Translations under genes and position numbers: made by a program
DNA from: Venatoribacter cucullus
GTDB lineage: Bacteria; Pseudomonadota; Gammaproteobacteria; Pseudomonadales; Oceanobacteraceae
Length of the DNA: 64,000 bases
Assembly (NCBI RefSeq): GCF_016132445.1
Contig: NZ_CP046056.1
Location: forward strand, 2,039,501-2,103,500
Direction: 5' to 3'
In this document: positions 1-8,033 of the stretch, piece by piece
Layout of the letters: the number at the start of each line of letters is the position of its first letter
How positions within the stretch are numbered: position 1 is the stretch's first letter
The notes under the pieces: generated by a model
The model's database searches: none
What the model was told of the DNA's origin: nothing
The model's input: the letters and a program-made list of their open reading frames with translations, nothing else

Positions 1-2459
1 AGGCCATTGCCGTCCAGCGCCGCCGTTACCACGTTAGCGCCATAAGCCGCATCCAGCGCGGCCTGAATATCGGCCTGCCGGTTACCGCTGTTGGTGGTAA
101 CAATAATTTCTTTTTCTACCCCACTCACATTCAGGCGGAAACCGGCATTGGTGGTGCTGAAATCCACGGCAGAAATATCACGGGTGCCGGTGGCGGTTTC
201 GGCGCCGCGTTGCACACCGGCGAAATTGGCATCGGTGCTTAACCGGTCCGTCAGCGCCTGTTGCACAGCAGCGGCCAGGTCTTCACCGGTAGCGTAGGTG
301 CCTGCCGGTACCGATACTTTAGTGGACGTGGTGGTGCCGTCCACCGTGACATCAAAATCCACCGCACTGCCCAGGGTTAAACCCGCGTTTTTGCCATTGG
401 TTACCGGCCCCTGGTCACCGCGCAGGCCCAGCAATACATCGCTGGTGCCGGTGCCGACATCGGTAATTTCAATACTCTGTGCGGCACCAATGGCGCTGGT
501 GGTAAAGGTTAAAAAACCGTTTTTATCAAAGGATGCGGTTACCGCACCGTTCAGGCCGGGTGTGCTGTCGAGGGCATTCTGAATGGCCTGCAAAGTGTCG
601 TTACGGTCACCGAATACACCATCGCCGTTCAGGTCGGTGCCGGCGGCATTCTGGCTGACGGTTACCGCCACAGGGCTGCCGCCAATGTTCAACGAAAAGC
701 TGGCGTTACTGGTGGCGAAATTAATGCCGGCATCGGCGGCCACGGCACGGTTGCCCGGCAAGGTGCTGGCGCCTTTGCCGGTAAAGGCTTCGGCACCTAA
801 GGTGGTTAAACCCACCCCTTCATAGGTACCCGCGCCCAGGGTATTAAAGCCCAGGGTATTGGCAGTATTGGCATCCACGCTGGTGAAATACACCTGCGAT
901 TCGCTGCCGTATTTGTTGGAGGTAAAACTGAAATTTTTATCAGTGGCGTTGTATTCCACTGACACGCTGTGGCCAAATTTCGACAAACTTTCGTTGCTGT
1001 TAATCTGCAACGCCAGCTGCGCAGCCAGCTCTTCGCCGCTGCTGTAACTGCCTTTAGTTAATTCCACGGCGGCGGTCTGGCCGTTCACATTAATGCTGAA
1101 ATTGTTGTTGCTGTCGTCAATGATTACCGGGCTGGAAAAATCCAGCAACGCCAGCGAACCGGCGGTGTATTTCGCCTGGGTGGCCAGCTGGGTAATGTTA
1201 ACGTCGTAGGTGCCCGGCTTGGTGTTAATGGAGTCGTTAACGTAGGTAATCTGGCTGTCGGTGGTGGTACCGGTTTTGGCCAGCAAACCAATAAGCGCCG
1301 AGCGGTCTTCATTCAGCGCTTTGCTGAACGCGGTTTTATCAAAGGTCAGCAAATAATCGTTGTTGCGGTCGGTGTTTACACCCAGCTCGGTTAACGAGCG
1401 GTATTTACCGGTTAAGCCCACAATTGGCTCGCTGATGAGCGCCCGCACCTGCGACATCATGGTACGGATGGTGGAATCGCCCATTAACAGGCCGCCCACA
1501 TTCGACGATGGGTCAAATTTGGATAAATCATCGACAAAACTTTTTAAATCGTTGTAGGCGGTAATAAAGCTGTCGATGTTTTCGGTTAAGGCCTCGGTGT
1601 CGGGGCTGACATTAATGCTGATGTTTTTACCCACATCGGCACTTTTTAAATTCAGCGTTACGCCTTTAATCACTTCGTCCACGGTGTTGCTGGCGCGGGT
1701 AATGGTTAAACCATTCACCTGCAGCTGGGCATCTTCGCCCTTGCTGGTTTGGGTAAGCCCGCTGCCGACCTGGTTTTCGTTAAAGGCAAAGGCCCCCAGC
1801 CCGCCGCTTAAGGCATTACCGGCGGCATCCTGCGCTTCAATACGAATGGCGTTTTCCACCCCGGTATCGCTGGAATTCATTAACAGGCGGTAGCCATTAC
1901 CGTCGTTAACGATGGTGGCGGTTACGCCCATATTGGCCTTGTTAATGGCATCGCGAATACCGCTTAAGGTGCGGTTGGAATCGTCAATGGTAATGGTTTT
2001 AGAGGCGCGCTCGGGGTTTACCGTTTGGCCGGTAATATTATTGCTGCCGTCGTAGCTGAGTTCGCCAAAGGTAAACACCAGCTTACCGGTGCCAATAATT
2101 TCATCAAAACTGGCGTAGCTGCCGGTGGCCAGTGCGTGCGATTTGGCGGTGTTCAGCACTTCCACGTTGTAAGTGCCGGGGTCAGCGGTGGCCGAGCCGG
2201 TGGCGGTTAAGACGCTGTCATCGGATGAGGTAACAATGGTGGCACCCATTAACGACGGGCTGGACAACGCCCCGGCCGCCGTCTGAATTTTGCTCATCTG
2301 CGATTTAATTTCGCCGTAAGCGGTAATTTTGGCTTCGGTCAGCTCCTGGCGGTTGTTTAACCGCAGCTCGGCCACCTCGCGCTCGGCGTTTACCAGTTTT
2401 TCGACCAGATCGGTGGTAAGAACCCCCGAACCAAGCCCCAACGACTGAATAGATGCCAT
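1..2459 (-). CDS. fliD: Flagellar filament cap protein FliD (HAP2), 3' end cut by window edge
   Basis: FliD caps the growing filament outside the cell and promotes flagellin folding. The frame stays open from the ATG at 2459 to the left edge, giving at least 819 residues without a stop. The N-terminus (MASIQSLGLGSGVLTTDLVE) is typical of the FliD_N domain, and around residues 285-340 the FliD_C start is recognisable (ENIDSFITAYNDL). Enteric FliD has about 470 residues, so this one carries a large insertion of repeated beta-rich modules, each with a segment like GEELAAQLALQINS. A purine-rich RBS (AGAGGTAAGG) precedes the ATG. It is the last visible gene of the flagellin-flaG-fliD group, separated from flaG by a terminator, so it probably has its own promoter in the short gap. 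The C-terminal coiled-coil end is not visible. Confidence 0.93.
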   Translation of the reverse strand, partial: MASIQSLGLGSGVLTTDLVEKLVNAEREVAELRLNNRQELTEAKITAYGEIKSQMSKIQTAAGALSSPSLMGATIVTSSDDSVLTATGSATADPGTYNVEVLNTAKSHALATGSYASFDEIIGTGKLVFTFGELSYDGSNNITGQTVNPERASKTITIDDSNRTLSGIRDAINKANMGVTATIVNDGNGYRLLMNSSDTGVENAIRIEAQDAAGNALSGGLGAFAFNENQVGSGLTQTSKGEDAQLQVNGLTITRASNTVDEVIKGVTLNLKSADVGKNISINVSPDTEALTENIDSFITAYNDLKSFVDDLSKFDPSSNVGGLLMGDSTIRTMMSQVRALISEPIVGLTGKYRSLTELGVNTDRNNDYLLTFDKTAFSKALNEDRSALIGLLAKTGTTTDSQITYVNDSINTKPGTYDVNITQLATQAKYTAGSLALLDFSSPVIIDDSNNNFSINVNGQTAAVELTKGSYSSGEELAAQLALQINSNESLSKFGHSVSVEYNATDKNFSFTSNKYGSESQVYFTSVDANTANTLGFNTLGAGTYEGVGLTTLGAEAFTGKGASTLPGNRAVAADAGINFATSNASFSLNIGGSPVAVTVSQNAAGTDLNGDGVFGDRNDTLQAIQNALDSTPGLNGAVTASFDKNGFLTFTTSAIGAAQSIEITDVGTGTSDVLLGLRGDQGPVTNGKNAGLTLGSAVDFDVTVDGTTTSTKVSVPAGTYATGEDLAAAVQQALTDRLSTDANFAGVQRGAETATGTRDISAVDFSTTNAGFRLNVSGVEKEIIVTTNSGNRQADIQAALDAAYGANVVTAALDGNG

Positions 2460-2556
2460 AACCTTACCTCTTACCTTACGGTGCCTGTTTAACAGCTAAT
2501 GCTAACGGGTTGTGTGGCCAATCAACAGCTATAAAAGCAGCTATACAAGCAGCCAT

Positions 2557-2598
2557 AAAAAAACCCTGTACTGGCTTTATCGGCCGGTACAGGGTTTT
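2557..2598 (-). terminator. Rho-independent terminator after flaG
   Basis: An inverted repeat, CCCTGTAC (2564-2571) with GTACAGGG (2587-2594), is extended by flanking A and T runs and inner GC pairs. On the minus strand it is followed by seven T. It lies between flaG and fliD and should end flaG transcripts. The matching T run on the other side could make it work in both directions. Confidence 0.85.
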
Positions 2599-2631
2599 CT
2601 GAAGGACTGTTTTGTAAACAATCCGTTACGG

Positions 2632-3033
2632 CTAAACCTGCGCTCTGAACAATAAAGACGGCTCTTCATCATTCAGTTTTTGTGCCAGTTGTAAGGCCAG
2701 CTCACTGGGGATCTGACGAATCAGTTCTTCAGAGGCTTTGTCGTACACACTGATCACGGTCTGGCCGCTGTCTTCATCGAGGCGGAACGACAAAGTCCGC
2801 TCGGTTTGCTGTACGTACTCGTTAATGCGCGATACGGCATCCTGAACCTGTTCGCGGTTCAGGCCGGTCACGTTGGTGGCCGGGGGCGGCAATTCCTTGC
2901 CGCTGGTTGCCTTACTGGCATTCACTTCTGCCGGCTTGCTGGCGGCGTTATAAACGCTGCTGGCTTTGCTGGCAGCTGAGGGTGATACAGCTGCGGTAGT
3001 AACTACCGGGGCATTCAGCTTCATCTCGTTCAT
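2632..3033 (-). CDS. flaG: FlaG family flagellar protein
   Basis: The protein has 133 residues. The N-terminal half is low-complexity, rich in Ala, Ser and Pro. The C-terminal half is the FlaG domain, with a stretch like RINEYVQQTERTLSFRLDED followed by an EELIRQIPSE motif. FlaG family proteins are found next to fliD and flagellin in polar flagellates and affect filament length; their exact mechanism is not settled. The ATG at 3033 has an RBS reading GAGAGGTG. It lies between flagellin and fliD on the same strand and has its own terminator downstream. Confidence 0.88.
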   Translation of the reverse strand: MNEMKLNAPVVTTAAVSPSAASKASSVYNAASKPAEVNASKATSGKELPPPATNVTGLNREQVQDAVSRINEYVQQTERTLSFRLDEDSGQTVISVYDKASEELIRQIPSELALQLAQKLNDEEPSLLFRAQV

Positions 3034-3064
3034 ACATCACCTCTCATATTGGGTTCAGGCGGCA

Positions 3065-3086
3065 CGGGGAAGGTTACCCTTCCCCG
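3065..3086 (-). terminator. Strong hairpin between flagellin and flaG
   Basis: CGGGGAAGG (3065-3073) pairs perfectly with CCTTCCCCG (3078-3086) around a four-base loop, 15 bases after the flagellin stop codon. No T run follows. It may act as a 3' stabiliser or attenuator of the abundant flagellin mRNA rather than a full terminator. Confidence 0.5.
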
Positions 3087-3100
3087 CCCATTCGGGCCTG

Positions 3101-5665
3101 TTAGCCCAGCAGAGACAGTACGTTCTGACCAGAGGCGTTGGCCTGAGCCAGAATCGAGATACCCGCCTGTTGCAGTACCTGAGTACGGGACAGCTCGGCA
3201 GTTTCGGCCGCGAAGTCGGCGTCCTGAATACGGGAGTTCGCCGCGCTCAGGTTCTCAGAAGTTACTTTCAGGTTGCTTACAGTCGATTCCATACGGTTTT
3301 GGATCGCACCCAAGTCTGCACGTTGAGACGCTACCTGACCAATGGCGTTGTCGATCGCCACGATGGCTTTCTGTGCACCTTCAAAAGTCGAAATATCAAT
3401 CTCAGTCAGCGCTTGACCGTCTGAACCACCACCGTACACACCTGCAGTTAAGCCAGTGTTAGCCAAACCTTTAGAGCCAGAAGTGCCATAGCTCACATCG
3501 AATGCTTTAGAAGACGACAGAGATACAGTGCCGTACACAGTCATATAAGTTGAGTCAGCGCCACCAGCTACACCTTCAGTAGGTGCCACAGCACCCTCAC
3601 TAATACCATGTAAACCGAAGTTACCCGCAGCAGTAGTCGCCGCAGATTGCTGTGCGTACATGGTGATGTTACGACCATCAGCCGCTTTCAGTGTTAAGGA
3701 CACACCGTTGTCTTCTGCAGTTACACCCGTTTGGCCAGCAACAGCATTGATGGCTGCCATAGCCGCTGAACGGTTTTTCTCAGCATCAAACGTCTCAGAA
3801 ATTTGCACTTGTACGTTGTTGATATGCAGAGTCAGAGTAGAAGCCACTGTAGTACCGTTATGTGCTTTTGCGGCACCGGTAAATTCAGTCGCATTAACTT
3901 CCGCTTTCACACCGGTTGAGTCATACGCATCGTTAATCGCAGCAGCGATAGCGATAGCTGACGCAGCACCGTTAGAAGTACCCCCATAAGTAGGTGCTGT
4001 TACAGTGCCACCCACTGAGAAATCGGTGTAGGACGCAGTATCATCCAATGCAGTTGATGCACGAATACTTACGCCGTTAATGATCAAGTCACCGTCTTGT
4101 AACGCACGATCTTTAGCAATCAATGAAGCGTTTTGAGAGCCAGCGGTATCTGCAGTGGTAGAAGTGGTGATCAGGGTATTTAAAGCAGTCACCATATCGC
4201 TTACAAGACCTGTACCACCGGTGGTAGTACCCAGAGTACCGGTAATGTCTTTAATACGATCGTTGATTGAGTTGGCAATACCATCCGCTGTGTTTTGAAC
4301 ACCTGTCGCAGCTGGAGTAGTAGTAGCAGACTGCATGCCAACGGCTTTAGCACCGAAATTAACCAAGAATGAGTTGATTTTATCCAACGCTTCTTGAGAG
4401 ATCGAATCACCTGCTGCCGCACCTAAATCCGCAGCAGTAATTGCTGCAGCAGCACCGTATGCAATGGCAGATTTAGAGGTTGCATGAGCCACTTGAGCAC
4501 CATACTTACCGGCAGACAAACCTGAAGTCGCCAAGTTACCAGTACCAGTACCGTTACCACCTTCAATCACAATCGGAGTGTTGGCGTTAGCAGCTGTCAG
4601 CGTGAAGCCCGCGCTAGAAGTACCGAACGATGCCAGACCCAATTTTTCTAGATCAGCCGCTTCCAAATCGGTAGCAGCTGTACCACTTGCAGACAACGTA
4701 ATGTTACGACCATCAGCCGCTTTCAGAATCACACCGCCTGCTTCACCACCATCTTCAGCGGTAACACCTGTTTGGCCTGACTTCGCGTTAATAGAAGCAA
4801 CTACTGCGTTACGAGTGCCCGCGCGCGCTACTTCAGTGGTGTTATCAGTGGCTTGAAGAGTAACTTCCACGCCGTTCAGTAAGAACTTACCGCCAGCTGC
4901 GGCGGTGCCTGGGGTAGCACCTACAGGAATCTTGCTACCTACCACTACGTTTTCATCAACAGTAGCAGTTACGCCAGTCTTGTCAGATACCGAGTTGATC
5001 GCTGCAGCTTTGGCAATGGCAGAACCAGAACGACCCGCAAATGACAGATTGTCATCACTTTCCACTGATGAACGGATCGCTTGACCGTTGATGATTAAGT
5101 CGCCGTTGTTCAGTTTCAGACCAGTACCTTGAGCAGACACACCCGCTTTCAAAGAAGAACCTAACTTTTCAGCAGTCAGTTCAGCGATAGAGATGTCAAC
5201 GGTTTGACCAGCGTTCGCACCAATTTGGAAAGTTGCCTTGAAAGAACCATCCAACAGCTTACGGCCGTTGAAGTCGATTTCGCTTGCAGTACGAGAGACC
5301 TCAGCAACCAGCTGATCAACCTCAGCTTGCAGTGCTTCACGGTCTACGTCGGAGTTGGTAGCGTTAGCAGATTGAACTGCCAGTTCACGGATACGCTGCA
5401 GGTTGTTGTTCATGGAACCCAGTGCGCCTTCCGCGGTTTGGGCCAGAGCGATACCGTCACCGGCGTTACGCACGGCTACGTTCAGACCTTTGATCTGAGA
5501 GGTGAAACGGGTAGAAATCGCCATACCTGCGGCGTCGTCTTTGGCGCTGTTAATACGCAGACCAGAAGACAAACGCTGTAATGCTGTTTGGTTGGCGGTT
5601 TGTGATTTGTCCAAGTTACGCTGGGCGTTTAGGGACGCCATGTTGGTGTTAATAATTTGCGGCAT
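3101..5665 (-). CDS. fliC: Flagellin, unusually large (854 aa)
   Basis: This is the main filament subunit, exported by the flagellar type III apparatus. The ends are canonical: N-terminal D0/D1 ([20 protein letters not shown]) and C-terminal D1/D0 ([20 protein letters not shown], ending in [12 protein letters not shown]). The ATG at 5665 is preceded by AGGAGA; an in-frame upstream start at 5728 would add 21 residues atypical of flagellins. About 500 central residues form a surface region with internal repeats: two GDLIING modules (residues about 209 and 538) and two GQTGVTAED...KAADGRNIT modules. Most flagellins have 270-500 residues. A FliA promoter lies upstream. Base composition is more AT-rich than in the neighbouring flagellar genes. 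A glycosylated or antigenically variable surface is plausible but not shown. Confidence 0.95.
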   Translation of the reverse strand: MPQIINTNMASLNAQRNLDKSQTANQTALQRLSSGLRINSAKDDAAGMAISTRFTSQIKGLNVAVRNAGDGIALAQTAEGALGSMNNNLQRIRELAVQSANATNSDVDREALQAEVDQLVAEVSRTASEIDFNGRKLLDGSFKATFQIGANAGQTVDISIAELTAEKLGSSLKAGVSAQGTGLKLNNGDLIINGQAIRSSVESDDNLSFAGRSGSAIAKAAAINSVSDKTGVTATVDENVVVGSKIPVGATPGTAAAGGKFLLNGVEVTLQATDNTTEVARAGTRNAVVASINAKSGQTGVTAEDGGEAGGVILKAADGRNITLSASGTAATDLEAADLEKLGLASFGTSSAGFTLTAANANTPIVIEGGNGTGTGNLATSGLSAGKYGAQVAHATSKSAIAYGAAAAITAADLGAAAGDSISQEALDKINSFLVNFGAKAVGMQSATTTPAATGVQNTADGIANSINDRIKDITGTLGTTTGGTGLVSDMVTALNTLITTSTTADTAGSQNASLIAKDRALQDGDLIINGVSIRASTALDDTASYTDFSVGGTVTAPTYGGTSNGAASAIAIAAAINDAYDSTGVKAEVNATEFTGAAKAHNGTTVASTLTLHINNVQVQISETFDAEKNRSAAMAAINAVAGQTGVTAEDNGVSLTLKAADGRNITMYAQQSAATTAAGNFGLHGISEGAVAPTEGVAGGADSTYMTVYGTVSLSSSKAFDVSYGTSGSKGLANTGLTAGVYGGGSDGQALTEIDISTFEGAQKAIVAIDNAIGQVASQRADLGAIQNRMESTVSNLKVTSENLSAANSRIQDADFAAETAELSRTQVLQQAGISILAQANASGQNVLSLLG

Positions 5666-5748
5666 AGTGTTTCTCCTGTACCTGCGTTGCGGGGCTGGCG
5701 GGTGCCGGTGGCTTTCGCCAAACCCCATTCATAACTTCGTCATACCTG

Positions 5749-5775
5749 TTAACGGCCCCTGGTCAGGGTTCTTTA
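5749..5775 (-). promoter_or_regulatory. FliA (sigma-28) promoter of flagellin
   Basis: On the minus strand TAAAGAAC, an 11-base spacer, then GCCGTTAA closely match the FliA consensus TAAAGTTT-N11-GCCGATAA. The predicted transcript would have a leader of roughly 70 bases before the flagellin ATG at 5665. Late-class control of flagellin by FliA is established for this kind of flagellar system. Confidence 0.78.
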
Positions 5776-5824
5776 GGGCTGGGGTGAAAATTTTTTTGGG
5801 GGGCTTGAGGCTGGGAGATGCTGG

Positions 5825-5916
5825 ACGGGAGACGGGAGACGCTTTGGCGGGAAGACGCTAAACGGGAGACGGGAGACGCTTTGGCTGGAAGACGCCGGAC
5901 GGGAGACGGGAGACGC
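5825..5916. repeat. Three tandem copies of a 37-bp GGGAGACGGGAGACGC repeat
   Basis: The 18-mer ACGGGAGACGGGAGACGC occurs at 5825-5842, 5862-5879 and 5899-5916, with units 37 bp apart. Related sequence extends left to about 5800 (GCTTGAGGCTGG). One inverted copy lies at 6730-6745. Together with the flagellin promoter this accounts for most of the 373-bp gap between flagellin and the MNT gene. A GC-rich hairpin near 5950 (GCCCGCCGCCGGCGGGC) fills part of the rest. Confidence 0.8.
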
Positions 5917-6038
5917 AAAAAACGGCCCATTCCTGCGCCAGCCCGCCGCCGGCGGGCCGGTACCCCATGTATCGACAGAACTGTATAGCTGCTTAATAAT
6001 GCCTTTAACTTTTTGCACCATCGTTGGGGTGTGTTGCC

Positions 6039-6329
6039 ATGAAACCTTCCGTCGCTCTGGAAAAACACCATGCAGCGGTACGCGCTGCGGCCAGCCGTTA
6101 TAGGGTGGTTAACCCGCGCGTGTTTGGCTCGGTAGCTCTGGGGACTGACCAGAGCGATAGCGACCTGGATGTTTTGGTGGATGCCCTGCCCGGCACCACC
6201 TTGTTTGACCTGGGTGGTCTGCAGGACGAACTGGAAACCCTGCTGGGCGTACCGGTGGACTTGCTGACACCGGAAGATTTGCCAGAAAAGTTCCGTGCTC
6301 AGGTGTTGAAGGATTCCAGCCCCATATAA
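6039..6329 (+). CDS. Orphan minimal nucleotidyltransferase (MNT, MntA-like)
   Basis: A 96-residue single-domain nucleotidyltransferase of the polymerase-beta fold. The motif GSVALGTDQSDSDLDVLVD holds the Gly-Ser and the two catalytic Asp (DSDLD). MNT proteins usually act as antitoxins that AMPylate a HEPN toxin encoded alongside. No HEPN gene is present here: what follows is an Rpn-type remnant. The ATG at 6039 is chosen because GGGG precedes it by about 10 bases; a TTG at 6024 would add five residues. The gene lies between inverted copies of a short repeat, opposite to the flagellar genes, which suggests it arrived by transfer. Confidence 0.75.
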   Translation: MKPSVALEKHHAAVRAAASRYRVVNPRVFGSVALGTDQSDSDLDVLVDALPGTTLFDLGGLQDELETLLGVPVDLLTPEDLPEKFRAQVLKDSSPI

Positions 6330-6383
6330 ACCCGAGCGATTATCCTCACATTTTCAATTGCTGATTCAACATTCACGTCCCCC

Positions 6384-6698
6384 GTAAAAAAGCTCAAATA
6401 CCTTGAGTTTGTCGACATCTATACCGCGCTGGACAATAATGAGCGCTTAGAATTTGAACAGCGTTACCCGCAGGAGGACCATGAAATGGCCAGTTACATC
6501 GAGACGGTGCGCGAAGAAGGCTTGCAGAAAGGCTTACAAAAAGGCCTGCAGCAAGGTGAGCAAAAGGGTTTTACCCTGGGTCAGCTGGAGGCCGCCCAAA
6601 AGCTGCTGGATAACAAACTGCTTACGGCCGAACAAATTGCTGACACCTTAGGCCTGCCCCTCCAGCAAATTAAAGAACTGGAAGCCCGCAGGCACTGA
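6384..6698 (+). pseudogene. Remnant of Rpn-family recombination-promoting nuclease / putative transposase
   Basis: The reading frame encodes about 105 residues typical of the C-terminal part of Rpn (PD-(D/E)XK, TIGR01784-type) proteins: KKLKYLEFVDIYTALDNNE, then EEGLQKGLQKGLQQGEQKG and a short helix-turn-helix-like end. The N-terminal nuclease domain, which would add about 180 residues, is missing; immediately upstream is the MNT stop codon in the same frame. An internal ATG at 6486 could still make a 70-residue peptide. I read this as a decayed gene, not a functional nuclease. Confidence 0.7.
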
Positions 6699-6729
6699 GG
6701 TGCTGCGGGTTGTTTCTGGTACTTAAAAA

Positions 6730-6745
6730 GCGTCTCCCGTCTCCC
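6730..6745. repeat. Inverted copy of the 37-bp repeat motif
   Basis: GCGTCTCCCGTCTCCC here is the exact reverse complement of the core repeated three times at 5825-5916. The following bases (to about 6780, CTTCAAGCCTCCAGCC) also mirror the sequence near 5800. The two blocks therefore bracket the MNT/Rpn module in opposite orientation. Confidence 0.75.
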
Positions 6746-6784
6746 ATTCCGCGTCCGGCTTCAAGCCTCCAGCCTCCAGCCCTT

Positions 6785-8023
6785 TTATATCTGATTAAAC
6801 AGCGACAGCTGCGATATTTTCACATAACTCTGCTGCGCGGCTTCCAGCATAAAGGTTTGCTGCGCCAGCCGGCTGACGGCTTCGGCGTAGTCTACATCGG
6901 CCAGTTTGGATAACACTTCCTGGTTCACCACTTTCACATCAGCAGCGAGGCTGCGGGTGTTTTCCACCACGTTCAGGCGCGCGCCCAGGTTGCTGCGGAT
7001 TTCTGATACCGAGGCCTGGGCGTTGGTGAGGTTTACCAGGGTGTCTTCAATCAGAATATCCAGGGTTTCCGAATCAATGGGGTTATCGCCCAGCGTGTTC
7101 AGGCCGGCATTCAGGCGGAAGATGGTGTCGGTAACGCTTTGTTTGGGCGTGGAGCGAGCCAGTACCTGGTCGCCCGGTTCGGCTTTGCCGTTCAGGCTTA
7201 ACATAACGCCGGCGGCGGTAATGGCCGTGCCTTCGCTATAGGCAACGTTGGCCATGCCTTCAACAATGCGGTTGTCAGAGGCGCGGCGCACGGTGAAGTT
7301 GGCGCCTTTCGGGTCCACTGCCGATTCGGCGTTAAAGGTAATGATCAGGTCGTCGGGATAGAACTCGCTGTATTTTTCTTCGTCGGTGACAAAGCCGGGG
7401 TTTACCTGCAACGTGCCTTTGTTCAGCGGGTTCAGCTGGGTGGTGAAGGTATTTTTGGCCGCCGGTACGTCCACAAACAGGGCTTTGCCGTTGTCGCCGG
7501 TGGCCACGGTGGTGGAGTTGCTGAGCGCTAAATAGCGCTGGCCTTCGTCGCCCTGGTATTCGTAGCGGCCATTGTCGGCTTTTACAAAGGGCATCTGGCT
7601 GCCTTTGAAACCGGCAAAAATGTATTCGCCACCGGCGTCTTTGGTGTTCAGCAGGTCGGCCAGGCCTTCCTGCAGCTGGAAAATTTCAGCGGCAATGGCT
7701 TGCCGGTCGGTAATGGTCAGCGAGCCACCACCGGCCTGCACGGTCAGCTCTTTCACCCGTTCCAGGTTGGCGGTTACCGATTTCAGCGTCGCTTCTTCCA
7801 GTTTCAGGCGGTTATCGGCGGCGGTCATGTTGCGGGTGTACTGGTCGTTAAGGGCCAGTTCCTGCTGCAGCTGCAGAATTTTGGTGGCGGCAATGGGGTC
7901 GTCGGCGGGCGTTAATACGCGCCGGCCGGTCGAGATCTGCTGCTGGGTTTTGTTCACACCGCCCTGGTTGTCCAGAATGCCGTTCAGGCCGGTGTTAAAT
8001 TGCTGCAATGTGGCGATACGCAT
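6785..8023 (-). CDS. flgL: Flagellar hook-associated protein 3 (FlgL)
   Basis: FlgL is the second junction protein between hook and filament. The 412-residue product starts with a flagellin-like N-terminal helix (MRIATLQQFNTGLNGILDNQ) and ends with a flagellin-like C-terminal helix (AVSRLAQQTFMLEAAQQSYV). The middle part resembles FlgL of pseudomonads and is moderately longer than the enteric protein (about 317). It starts 10 bases after the flgK stop codon and is the last gene of the flgF-flgL transcription unit. Confidence 0.95.
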   Translation of the reverse strand: MRIATLQQFNTGLNGILDNQGGVNKTQQQISTGRRVLTPADDPIAATKILQLQQELALNDQYTRNMTAADNRLKLEEATLKSVTANLERVKELTVQAGGGSLTITDRQAIAAEIFQLQEGLADLLNTKDAGGEYIFAGFKGSQMPFVKADNGRYEYQGDEGQRYLALSNSTTVATGDNGKALFVDVPAAKNTFTTQLNPLNKGTLQVNPGFVTDEEKYSEFYPDDLIITFNAESAVDPKGANFTVRRASDNRIVEGMANVAYSEGTAITAAGVMLSLNGKAEPGDQVLARSTPKQSVTDTIFRLNAGLNTLGDNPIDSETLDILIEDTLVNLTNAQASVSEIRSNLGARLNVVENTRSLAADVKVVNQEVLSKLADVDYAEAVSRLAQQTFMLEAAQQSYVKISQLSLFNQI

Positions 8024-8033
8024 CGTTTAACTC

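Noticed and set aside
3034..3064. Sigma-54 or FliA promoter directly before flaG
   Set aside because: No sequence in the short gap fits either consensus; flaG probably depends on read-through from flagellin.
5825..5916. Tandem 37-bp repeats considered as a CRISPR array
   Set aside because: Repeats and spacers are not distinct: the entire 37-bp unit is repeated, there are only three copies, and no cas genes are present.
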